The notes below the pieces were generated by a model, which made no database searches, was not told the DNA's origin, and saw nothing but the letters and a program-made list of their open reading frames with translations. A stretch of 64,000 bases of DNA from a virus: positions 1 through 64,000 of IMG/VR virus record IMGVR_UViG_3300017963_005353; one strand, given 5' to 3'. Positions 57,910 through 64,000 of the stretch are shown here, piece after piece. Made by a program: the position numbers and the translations under genes. How positions within the stretch are numbered: position 1 is the stretch's first letter; each line of letters opens with the position of its first letter.

Positions 57910-58424
57910 GCGAGCACAAGCGGGCAACGATCACAACCATCTTTTGCATCACAATTCTGGTCTTTTTGGTCGCATGGGACCAGCCGGAAGTGGATGCAAT
58001 TGCCCTCGTCAATCTGGAGCGCGAGCAGCGCGGGTTACAACCGCTCCTGCTCAACGCATCCCTGATGCACGCCGCTGATGGCCATTCCCGGGACATGGCA
58101 ACTAACGGCTTTCTCGGTCACACAGGCAGCGACGGGTCAACGCCTTGGGAACGGATGAGACGTGAGGGTTATACGGACTGGTTTGCCGCCGGCGAGGTGA
58201 TTGTAGTAGCTGCGACAGCCAAGGCCGCGGTCTACCATCTCATGCAGGATCAGGCACACAGGGACATTCTGCTAAAGCCGGTGTTCAACGAAATGGGGGT
58301 TGGATACGTCCACGACCCCAACAGTCCCTATAGGCATTATTGGACCATGGACCTGGGCGGGCGCCATTTGTGTGAGAATTGTAACATCAAAACCTATTTA
58401 CCAACAGTGAGGAAAAAGGGCTGA
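57906..58424 (+). CDS. CAP/SCP-domain extracellular protein
   Basis: A 172-residue protein starting in an ATGA overlap. An uncleaved-type signal or anchor (TITTIFCITILVFLVAW) is followed by a CAP (YkwD-like) domain: LNASLMHAADGHSRDMATNGFLGHTG, TPWERMRREGY and NEMGVGYVHDP. His of the first block and Glu of the second are in place. Bacterial CAP proteins act outside the cell membrane; their chemistry is poorly known. In a phage it may affect the envelope or host interaction. Confidence 0.85.
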   Translation: MSEHKRATITTIFCITILVFLVAWDQPEVDAIALVNLEREQRGLQPLLLNASLMHAADGHSRDMATNGFLGHTGSDGSTPWERMRREGYTDWFAAGEVIVVAATAKAAVYHLMQDQAHRDILLKPVFNEMGVGYVHDPNSPYRHYWTMDLGGRHLCENCNIKTYLPTVRKKG

Positions 58425-58425
58425 C

Positions 58426-59496
58426 ATGTTTGGACAGGATAGCGGCGGCCAGAAAGGGGGCGGGGGATTCATGCCCTTTTTCTCCCCATGGTATTTCGTG
58501 GGGCGGATGCTCGGCGGCGGCCCGACCGAAAAAGTAGATCACAATCCCGTCACGCAGATTCTTATCCCGGCCTTGCGTGCCCTGATGGGCGGGGCGGGGA
58601 TCTGCATCATCATCGTGGGCTACATCTCGGCGTCCTACGTCTGGCACGCCAATGTTGCGCTCACCGACCTGGGCAGGATGGCGTTGCCGGCGCTCGTGTT
58701 TGGGCTGCCTGCTATCATCGGGGCGGCAATCGGGCTGCTCAACCCGTCACCCGAGCGGTATTGGGGCTCCAGGCAAAGCATGTTCTTCCTGTTCGGCCTG
58801 GGCTCTGCCGGTCTGTGTTGGGCCTTTGGCGGGCTCGCTCTGAAAGATCCGCAGGGGATTCTCTTCTGGGAGGTCGTCAAGACAAGCTGTTTCATCGGCC
58901 TGGCGGTCGTGGGATTTCTCCTGGCGATCTGGGGCATTGTGGAACAGTTGATCGTCTACCAGATGACCGAGAGCCAGAAAGTGGGCTGGAGTGTTATCAA
59001 AGGGCGACTGGACGAAAAGATTCCCACAGGTATTGCCCAGGAGGTCGAGGGCGAGCCGGTCATTCAGGAATGGCGTATCAGTGTCACCATGATACCCAAG
59101 AACGAGAACGGGACGAACGGCCGGCCCATCGGTCCCAAGCTCTTGCACTTTGACCCGGACATTGTGCGAGACGATGAGGTGGCATTTTGGGCGGCGTCGG
59201 TGCTCAAGGGGGCCGCCCTGTCATATGCTGAGTGGGTGGACAAAGGGAAATTCGGGAGAAGGCAGTATGATCACATCTGGGAGGTGCTGGCGGAGAAGCG
59301 ATACGCTGCCAAGCGCGGGTCTGCCCGCAACGCCCGGTGGTATCTCACCGATGAGGGCAAGCGGGTGCTCGCCCTGTGGTTGACAGCTTTCGATGGATGG
59401 GACAGGGGAGAAACCGATACTGGAGACCTGGAGCTTTCAGATGAGCAATTTGACTACGAAGGGGAATGGGAGCTTGACGAATACGACGCGCCCTAG
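58426..59496 (+). CDS. Four-span membrane protein
   Basis: A 356-residue protein. A Gly-rich start is followed by membrane segments at about 50-70, 80-100, 118-140 and 150-175. The C-terminal cytosolic half has a winged-helix-like part (KFGRRQYDHIWEVLAEKRYA, SARNARWYLTDEGKRVLALW), similar to PadR or HTH-type domains, and an acidic tail. Like its neighbour at 57085 it combines membrane spans with a HTH-like end. Family not recognised. Confidence 0.75.
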   Translation: MFGQDSGGQKGGGGFMPFFSPWYFVGRMLGGGPTEKVDHNPVTQILIPALRALMGGAGICIIIVGYISASYVWHANVALTDLGRMALPALVFGLPAIIGAAIGLLNPSPERYWGSRQSMFFLFGLGSAGLCWAFGGLALKDPQGILFWEVVKTSCFIGLAVVGFLLAIWGIVEQLIVYQMTESQKVGWSVIKGRLDEKIPTGIAQEVEGEPVIQEWRISVTMIPKNENGTNGRPIGPKLLHFDPDIVRDDEVAFWAASVLKGAALSYAEWVDKGKFGRRQYDHIWEVLAEKRYAAKRGSARNARWYLTDEGKRVLALWLTAFDGWDRGETDTGDLELSDEQFDYEGEWELDEYDAP

Positions 59497-59511
59497 TCCT
59501 GACCGACTAGG
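59492..59511 (+). other. Hairpin overlapping stop codon
   Basis: CCTAGTC (59492-59498) and GACTAGG (59505-59511) pair around a 6-base loop; the TAG stop of the preceding gene lies inside the stem. There is no U-tract. It may slow decay or separate transcripts. Further right lies a GT-rich stretch (about 59536-59563) with alternating TG/TA. Confidence 0.5.
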
Positions 59512-59616
59512 ACAGGGCCCTGAGTTCGACATAACTTATGTGTGTATGTATATGTGTGTGTGAACTGTCGGCCTCTACATAGGTATGTAAGGCCAGAGAG
59601 TAGGGGAGAGGTTGCA

Positions 59617-60114
59617 ATGAGACAGACAGCAACAGCACAAGCCCAACCGCAAGAGCAGTTGACCGGTGTACAGCCCCTGCCCGGCGGCCAGGGGTATCTC
59701 GATTTTCAACGCCAGGAATGGAAGTGCCCTGGATGTGGCATGGTCAACAGCATGGAAGTCTACACCTGCCCAGGGTGTGGCGTGTCTGCCCTGGACATAC
59801 TGGAGAGGCTCAACAAGCCACAAGGCAAACTGAGCAGGAAACGGGCCGGGCGACCTATCGGCCTCAAGGCCGGGTTCAAGTTTGTCATCGGCGCGGCGTG
59901 GCTGGTCGCACTCATTGTCACGGCCTATCTATTGCTGGCGCTCTCGCCGGTCATCATCTACCTGGCACCGGCGTTCCTGGTGCTGACGGTGTTGGTGTGC
60001 ATCATGTACCCAAGCAAGAGGAAGAAAAAGGCGGCCGCCAAGGATTTGCAGGAGAAGCTCAGCCAGGGATTGATCGAATTGGCGGCACTGATTGAAGAGC
60101 AAGCAGGACTATAG
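59617..60114 (+). CDS. Zn-ribbon membrane protein
   Basis: A 165-residue protein with GGGGAGAG before the ATG at 59617. The Gln-rich start is followed by a zinc ribbon (WKCPGCGMVNSMEVYTCPGCG, ~40-60), then a basic linker and two membrane segments (FVIGAAWLVALIVTAYLLLA and IIYLAPAFLVLTVLVCIMY), and a basic helical tail. Zn-ribbon plus membrane spans occur in envelope stress or quality-control proteins. Not assigned to a family. Confidence 0.7.
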   Translation: MRQTATAQAQPQEQLTGVQPLPGGQGYLDFQRQEWKCPGCGMVNSMEVYTCPGCGVSALDILERLNKPQGKLSRKRAGRPIGLKAGFKFVIGAAWLVALIVTAYLLLALSPVIIYLAPAFLVLTVLVCIMYPSKRKKKAAAKDLQEKLSQGLIELAALIEEQAGL

Positions 60115-60133
60115 CGAAAGGAGAGACGAGAAC

Positions 60134-60445
60134 ATGGAACTTTATCAAGTGGTCATTGTCGGATTGGTTGGACTGCTGTTGACACTCATGCTCCTGGAGA
60201 ATGAGCGCGTCAACAAGATTGTTTGGGATGACCTGATAGAGACGGGCTATCACATCGAATCGGTACTCCACCCAAGCCGCTGGAAATTTCTACCGGCAGA
60301 TCAGGTCACAATGCTCGAGCTGCCAGCGGGCGATGGGTTTCCGGCTTGTCGGTGGGGTGTCTCGAAACCCGATCCAAACGCCCGGTGGGCCATAAGCTCA
60401 GAGCCTTACGACATTGATAGCCCGTATTATGGGCATAGAAACTAG
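60134..60445 (+). CDS. Single-span membrane protein
   Basis: A 103-residue protein starting with GGAGAG upstream. An N-terminal membrane segment (VVIVGLVGLLLTLMLL) is followed by a soluble part (HPSRWKFLPADQVTML). It is one of a chain of small envelope proteins here. Function unknown. Confidence 0.6.
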   Translation: MELYQVVIVGLVGLLLTLMLLENERVNKIVWDDLIETGYHIESVLHPSRWKFLPADQVTMLELPAGDGFPACRWGVSKPDPNARWAISSEPYDIDSPYYGHRN

Positions 60446-60455
60446 GAGGGAAACC

Positions 60456-60791
60456 ATGAAAAAGTTGATTGTGGTACTATCGGTGGTATCACTGTTGCTC
60501 CTGTCCGGCTGTCAGGACATCGCAGCGGCTCTGACCGAGCGGCAACGCTTGGAGATGGAGACGGCACGCCAGGAGGCAGCCGCAGCCCAGGCGCGGGCTT
60601 TGGAGGCTCAAGCCAGGGCCGATCAGGTCAAAAACGAATGGGACGGCCGGGCGTTCTTTGTGGGGGTCCTGAGCACAGCGGGGATGCCCTACTATTTCGG
60701 CTCCCTGTGTTTTCTCGCCGGCCTGTTCATGTTTGTGGCGATCGCGTTCCCAGAGGTCTTTAGGCGGGGGAGGGAGCAAGATGCAAGGTAG
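60456..60791 (+). CDS. Lipoprotein with coiled coil
   Basis: A 111-residue lipoprotein with signal peptide and lipobox (LLLLSGC, Cys21), AGGAGG before the ATG, and a coiled coil of Ala/Gln/Arg (residues ~30-65). It ends in a second hydrophobic segment (FGSLCFLAGLFMFVAIAF). A lipid-anchored coiled coil with a membrane segment could be a spanin-like or exclusion protein; no family match is claimed. Confidence 0.65.
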   Translation: MKKLIVVLSVVSLLLLSGCQDIAAALTERQRLEMETARQEAAAAQARALEAQARADQVKNEWDGRAFFVGVLSTAGMPYYFGSLCFLAGLFMFVAIAFPEVFRRGREQDAR

Positions 60792-60996
60792 AACCCTTTT
60801 GATTCTGGCTGCTTTGCTGCTGTTCGCTCCGCCCCTGTTGTTCACCTGCATCAGCCTGTTTTTGCTGTTCATGGTGCTGACCGAACCCTGGGGTTGGCTT
60901 GCCCTGTTCCTGCTCCTGGCGCTCCCCCTGGGGACATTGCTGGTGGGGCTCATCATTCGCTATGGGGGGACGATCAAATGGCCGGTTGGCAGGTAA
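60781..60996 (+). CDS. Small two-span membrane protein
   Basis: A 71-residue protein starting at an ATG that overlaps the previous gene by 11 bp. Almost entirely hydrophobic, with two membrane segments and Leu-rich runs (LILAALLLFAPPLLF, LALFLLLALPLGTLLVGLI). Likely an accessory of the neighbouring lipoprotein. Holin-like size, but no proof. Confidence 0.6.
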   Translation: MQGRTLLILAALLLFAPPLLFTCISLFLLFMVLTEPWGWLALFLLLALPLGTLLVGLIIRYGGTIKWPVGR

Positions 60997-61538
60997 TTGA
61001 GGAGCGGGTTCTGGTTGATCAACCGCCCTGGCTCACGGTCAGGGAACAAGATATCAAGTTTCCCGGGGGCCAAATCCTACAAAACTACATTTTGCTCGAC
61101 GAACGGGACGGCTGCCTGGTCTTTGCCGTCACCCAGGATGGGCGAGCTATCCTCCTGGAGCAATACCGCCACGGGCGGGGCACTCGTGAAGTGGGGCTCC
61201 CGTCAGGCTTTCTCGACGAGGGGGAAGATCCGCTCGCTGCGGCAAGGCGGGAGCTCATGGAAGAAACGGGCTATGCTGGTCACAATTGGACGTCTCTGGG
61301 GGCACTGTTCACCAACAGCAACAGGGGACGTCAATTGTTTCACTTTTTCTTGGCTCGAGATGTGAGGCTAGTCCAGGGACCAGAGCGCGAGGTCAGTGAG
61401 AGAGATATAACGATCAGCCTGATGCGCCTGGATGAACTCAAGGCGTACTTGGCACAATCCAACGGCGACATTGGCATGGCGGCCATGGCCGGGATTCTCC
61501 TGGGCTTGGCGGAACTAGAGAGGGAAAGGGAAAGATGA
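60978..61538 (+). CDS. Nudix hydrolase
   Basis: A 186-residue protein; the ATG at 60978 is used. The Nudix box is complete in GFLDEGEDPLAAARRELMEETGY, preceded by GREV-like EVGLPSG, typical of ADP-ribose pyrophosphatase-type members. It hydrolyses a nucleoside diphosphate linked to another moiety, perhaps ADP-ribose or a nucleotide sugar. In phages this could counter NAD- or ADP-ribose-based defences; that is inference. Confidence 0.92.
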   Translation: MAGWQVIEERVLVDQPPWLTVREQDIKFPGGQILQNYILLDERDGCLVFAVTQDGRAILLEQYRHGRGTREVGLPSGFLDEGEDPLAAARRELMEETGYAGHNWTSLGALFTNSNRGRQLFHFFLARDVRLVQGPEREVSERDITISLMRLDELKAYLAQSNGDIGMAAMAGILLGLAELERERER

Positions 61539-61879
61539 ACGCTGGAAAACTATGGGCGGCGATCAAAGCGTTGCTCAAGATGGATCGCTGCGTCTTTTGT
61601 CGAAAACGAAGGCGCGATGGGGAAGAGCTCTCGTTTGTCCGGAGGTGGAACGCCTATTGGGGAAAGAGGCATCACTATCACGAAAGTTGCCTTCGTGACG
61701 TCGTGAGCGACCCAGAGGGCCACGGTCACAGGAAAGTTGATCTCGTGCTTGACATTTACAATTGTAAAAAGCATGAAGAGCAGCAGGAGAGGCTCAATGC
61801 CGAGTGGCAGGAGATGAAGCTTCGACAGATCAGGGCCATTCGGGCTCGGACATCTCAAGATGGCAAAAAGCGACCTTGA
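61535..61879 (+). CDS. Small Cys/His protein
   Basis: A 114-residue protein overlapping the Nudix stop by 4 bp. CVFCRKRRRDGEELS followed by HHYHESCLRD suggests a zinc site (CxxC...HxxxC). A basic, helical C-terminus follows (QEERLNAEWQEMK-like composition). No family recognised; nucleic-acid binding is plausible. Confidence 0.65.
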   Translation: MNAGKLWAAIKALLKMDRCVFCRKRRRDGEELSFVRRWNAYWGKRHHYHESCLRDVVSDPEGHGHRKVDLVLDIYNCKKHEEQQERLNAEWQEMKLRQIRAIRARTSQDGKKRP

Positions 61880-62103
61880 GGCCAAACTGGCCAAACAGAT
61901 CGCCAAGGCCGGCCTCCCGGCCGGCGTGAATGAAGCTCCCCAACCTGTGGCCGGGGAGCTCTCAGTGAAGGGGCCAAGGGCTGACTAGCTCCGACAAACA
62001 CGGGTCCATCTTCCCCCATGAGCCCTGCCAGTTTTCTTACACGTTCTTGCTGGAGAGCATCAAAGGTCTCATTTGCATTGTCTCGGTCAGCTCGTCTTTT
62101 CAT
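61855..62103 (-). CDS. Possible small protein after the loader gene
   Basis: An 82-residue frame whose ATG overlaps the loader stop (ATGA). The first ~40 residues are plausible (MKRRADRDNANETFDALQQE), but the second half reads as Arg/Trp-rich noise antisense to a plus-strand frame. It may be a real gene whose frame is broken after residue 40, or no gene at all. Confidence 0.3.
   Translation of the reverse strand: MKRRADRDNANETFDALQQERVRKLAGLMGEDGPVFVGASQPLAPSLRAPRPQVGELHSRRPGGRPWRSVWPVWPQGRFLPS
61860..61988 (+). CDS. Possible 42-residue remnant protein
   Basis: A short frame that starts inside the previous gene and reads MAKSDLEAKLAKQIAKAGLP, then a Pro/Ala-rich end. The opening resembles the N-terminal helix of many phage-encoded endonucleases (DLEAKLAxQIxxAGLP). 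What follows is not a nuclease, so it may be a decayed remnant. An antisense frame overlaps it. Confidence 0.3.
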   Translation: MAKSDLEAKLAKQIAKAGLPAGVNEAPQPVAGELSVKGPRAD

Positions 62104-62825
62104 CCGGTATACTCCTGGGCCTCGTTGAGCACCAGCACACTACCCCTGTGGCTGATACGAGACCTGATCCGATCCTCCAACTCACTGATGGGACAATTGC
62201 TGGTGAACAAAGTTGGCTTGTCCCGCTCCAACCTGTGATCCACGAGCAGGTACATTTGCTCGTCTGTCCAGGCGGTGCGCTTCTCCACGCCCAGGTCGTC
62301 CACGATCAGGATGGGCACCGCCTGGAGCTTTGCCATGAGCGTGTTGACGGTCTCGTCCTCCCGGTCGTAACAGCCGCGCAGCATCGCCAGGAGTTCGACT
62401 GCCTTGCAAAAGAGCACAATCTCGCCCTTGCCGATCAGGTAGTTTGCAGCAGCGGCGGCCAGGTGGGTTTTACCGTTGCCCTTTGTCGGAGAATGGATCG
62501 TGAGGAAACCCTGGGGCTCTTGCGCCCATGCCAGTGCCGCGTTGAAGGCTTTCGTGGCGTATTTCGTCTCAGGGCCGTTCGTGTCGAACGTGTCAAACGT
62601 GCAGGTGGTCAGCCGGCCGTGCAGGGCAGACAGTCGGGACATGGATTGCCCCTCCATTTCCCTGGCGCGAACGAGCCCACAGGGACACGCCCGGAGGCCC
62701 TCTTCGGTGTACAGGTAGCCCATGCCCAGGCAGCGGTCGCACACCTGGCCGGTGCCGTTGCAGCGGGGACAGGAGAGGTCGAGTTGTCCGAGTGCCTGGC
62801 AGCGGGGGCAGCGTGTTTGGGTCAT
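62100..62825 (-). CDS. DnaC-like helicase loader / AAA+ ATPase with Zn finger
   Basis: A 241-residue protein. Residues ~1-50 hold four CxxC pairs (CPRCQALG, CPRCNGTG, CDRCLGMG, CPCG), like the DnaJ zinc-finger repeat. Residues ~80-241 form an AAA+ domain: Walker A in SPTKGNGKTHLAA, Walker B in ILIVDDLG, sensor 1 in PTLFTSN and RIRSRI at sensor 2. DnaC/DnaI-like proteins load replicative helicase. The cysteine-rich head is typical of phage loaders of this group. It is the third gene of the right-hand minus-strand operon. Confidence 0.9.
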   Translation of the reverse strand: MTQTRCPRCQALGQLDLSCPRCNGTGQVCDRCLGMGYLYTEEGLRACPCGLVRAREMEGQSMSRLSALHGRLTTCTFDTFDTNGPETKYATKAFNAALAWAQEPQGFLTIHSPTKGNGKTHLAAAAANYLIGKGEIVLFCKAVELLAMLRGCYDREDETVNTLMAKLQAVPILIVDDLGVEKRTAWTDEQMYLLVDHRLERDKPTLFTSNCPISELEDRIRSRISHRGSVLVLNEAQEYTG

Positions 62826-63337
62826 TGCGCCCGCTCCGGCTCTTCAGTCTGATCCCGCCCAAAAAACTCGGACGCCCACATGAAATGACACCCGGCGTTC
62901 TCGGCGGCTTGCCTATCACTCTCCATATCACCGACGTATAGTGTTTCATCTGGCGTCAGAGACCAGGATCTCATCAGTCGTTGGAGCATAAGGGGTTCTG
63001 GCTTCCGACACTTACAGTCCGCACCTGGGGCATGGGGACAAATCTGAAGAGCGCCTGTTGGGGGCCAACCATCGAAGACTTCCACAGCCATATCTTTGAG
63101 CAATTGATAAGCCATCTCTTCGGTCATGTAGCCGAGGGCAATCCCGGCCTGATTGCTGGCGATTCCATACGCAATTCCACCAGCGTGAGGGGTGCCCCAA
63201 GGGATTCTTGCCAGGGTTGCTCTAACATTGGGCAATAGCTCCCACTCATCTGGTGCATTAGGACATGGCTGTCCTTCCACTGTACAACGGCGCAATGTAC
63301 CATCTGCATCAAAGATGATTAATTTGTAGTCTTTCAT
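62822..63337 (-). CDS. HAD phosphatase, GmhB/HisB-like
   Basis: A 171-residue HAD-family phosphatase. Motif I is IIFDADGTL, motif II lies in GIASNQAGIALG, the CPHAPGADCKCRKP stretch is the Cys/His zinc site typical of GmhB/HisB, and motif IV is YVGDMESDRQAAENAG. GmhB removes the 7-phosphate from heptose 1,7-bisphosphate. It may serve sugar biosynthesis or act on DNA ends (a similar fold occurs in polynucleotide 3'-phosphatases). The 4-bp overlaps couple it to both neighbours. Confidence 0.88.
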   Translation of the reverse strand: MKDYKLIIFDADGTLRRCTVEGQPCPNAPDEWELLPNVRATLARIPWGTPHAGGIAYGIASNQAGIALGYMTEEMAYQLLKDMAVEVFDGWPPTGALQICPHAPGADCKCRKPEPLMLQRLMRSWSLTPDETLYVGDMESDRQAAENAGCHFMWASEFFGRDQTEEPERAQ

Positions 63338-63966
63338 TGTCTAATCTCCTTAAATGTAACGACCCATACCCAAGGGTTGGTCTCCCAGCCAAAACCACGC
63401 TTGGCGTTCAGGCTGTTCCACAGATTCACAAACAAAGGAATATGCCAACTTCCATACTCTTCAGGGGTAGGCAAAACATTAGGGTCGGGCGGGTGATGGA
63501 GATTACAACCCTCGGCAAATACGTCTTCTTCGGTGATATTCTGCAATCTCTCTACCCTCACGCCCGCCACCTCTAGCGTGAGCCGGGACGCCCAGCGGGG
63601 CATGTGGATGGATGGTCGCCATTTGCCGCGCAAAGGATTGATGCCATCGCAAGAATCCGCACGATAGTAGATCGTGCTTTTTGGAAAGTCGGGATTGGCG
63701 GTCAGGAACTCCAATTTGCGCGGGGGTAGCCTGTCCAGTCGTTGGCTCCTCGCCCACGCTTCTCTTACCCAAAGCTGATCGCCTGGCACGCCATAAGGAC
63801 ATTTGAGATGTGTCCCATCCCCATCGCGCCATTCTCGGTCGTCCACATAGAATAGAAGCGATGGGCACTTTGGCTGTGGCTTTATCACTCGTCGCGTCTG
63901 CGTTTTCTTGCCCTCCAAAATGGCCCGTACCATCGGGGCTGAAAACAGAATCGGGTGTTCGTTCAT
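63334..63966 (-). CDS. ASCH-domain protein
   Basis: A 210-residue protein starting MNEHPILFSAPMVRAILEGKKTQTRR, the characteristic ASCH opening seen in many phages, then DQLWVREAWAR and MPRWASRLTLEVAGVRVERLQ. Its end VWVVTFKEIR is the usual ASCH C-terminus. GGAG lies before the ATG. ASCH domains bind RNA or modified nucleotides, and some are nucleases; the phage function is unknown. Further upstream sequence is cut by the window edge. Confidence 0.85.
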   Translation of the reverse strand: MNEHPILFSAPMVRAILEGKKTQTRRVIKPQPKCPSLLFYVDDREWRDGDGTHLKCPYGVPGDQLWVREAWARSQRLDRLPPRKLEFLTANPDFPKSTIYYRADSCDGINPLRGKWRPSIHMPRWASRLTLEVAGVRVERLQNITEEDVFAEGCNLHHPPDPNVLPTPEEYGSWHIPLFVNLWNSLNAKRGFGWETNPWVWVVTFKEIRQ

Positions 63967-64000
63967 TCAAATCTCCAATCTTGTGAACAGCTTCGCTTGA

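Noticed and set aside
59536-59563. GT-rich tract as a regulatory microsatellite
   Set aside because: The alternating pattern is short and irregular, and there is no coding frame it could switch; I see only a simple low-complexity stretch.

Overview
This 64 kb window is a piece of the genome of a tailed double-stranded DNA bacteriophage (or prophage). The evidence is a head-to-tail morphogenesis series in order: prohead protease/scaffold, major capsid protein, connector, head closure, HK97-gp10-like, tail terminator, tail tube, chaperones, tape measure, distal tail, tip and fiber. No contractile sheath gene is visible, so a long non-contractile tail is likely. DNA is GC-rich. Several genes use GTG starts, and most neighbours overlap by 4 bp (ATGA/GTGA). 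A membrane-anchored Thr/Pro-rich protein with TPTP-type repeats (48987-49430) resembles secreted proteins common in Chloroflexota, so such a host is a guess, not a result. Terminase, portal, DNA polymerase, integrase and a clear endolysin are not in the window; both ends are cut.

Layout. (1) 40-3991 (+): protease/scaffold and capsid. (2) 4099-15576 (+): about 11.5 kb of glycan genes lodged between the capsid gene and the connector genes. It holds an RmlD-like reductase, a PLP-dependent 3-dehydrase with the catalytic Lys replaced by His, at least six glycosyltransferases, a methyltransferase and a DUF5662-like protein, plus one antisense gene with its own promoter. (3) 15576-29020 (+): connector to tail fiber. 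(4) 29035-30891 (+): small, partly membrane-anchored proteins that may include lysis functions. (5) 30945-33184 (+): nucleotide-sugar dehydrogenase and a convincing GDP-mannose 3,5-epimerase. (6) 33307-34646: small genes and a predicted antisense-strand small RNA. (7) 34693-51588 (-): HTH-phosphoesterase followed by a second sugar/modification cluster. This contains glycosyltransferases, methyltransferase, transglutaminase-like, sulfotransferase-like, carbamoyltransferase, SGNH, CMP-sugar synthetase-like, Gfo/Idh, 3-dehydroquinate-synthase-like cyclase, SDR and SerA-like proteins, plus tiny membrane proteins and a Cas4-like nuclease. (8) 51637-56426 (-): a visibly more AT-rich island with a SNF2 helicase in two frames, GNAT, a degenerate SNF2 paralogue, a PAPS-reductase-like protein and a ParB-like protein (IbrA/IbrB-like pair). 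(9) 56605-61988 (+): RHH-like regulator and a run of small membrane/exported proteins, CAP domain, Nudix. (10) 62100-63966 (-): DnaC-like loader, GmhB/HisB-like phosphatase, ASCH protein.

Transcription appears to be punctuated by promoters close to the sigma-70 consensus, mostly with 17-bp spacers (one has 16) and often with TGn before the -10. They sit at 13461-13489(-), 16676-16704(+), 33240-33268(+), 34150-34178(-), 34669-34696(-), 46391-46419(-), 51612-51640(-), 56480-56508(-) and 56525-56553(+).

The two most notable systems are these. First, a phage-encoded glycan factory drawing on GDP-mannose-type and cyclitol-type chemistry, possibly for virion glycosylation or host-surface remodelling. 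Second, the IbrA/IbrB-like island with an active and an apparently dead SNF2-family protein, whose layout suggests a nucleic-acid modification, defence or counter-defence module.
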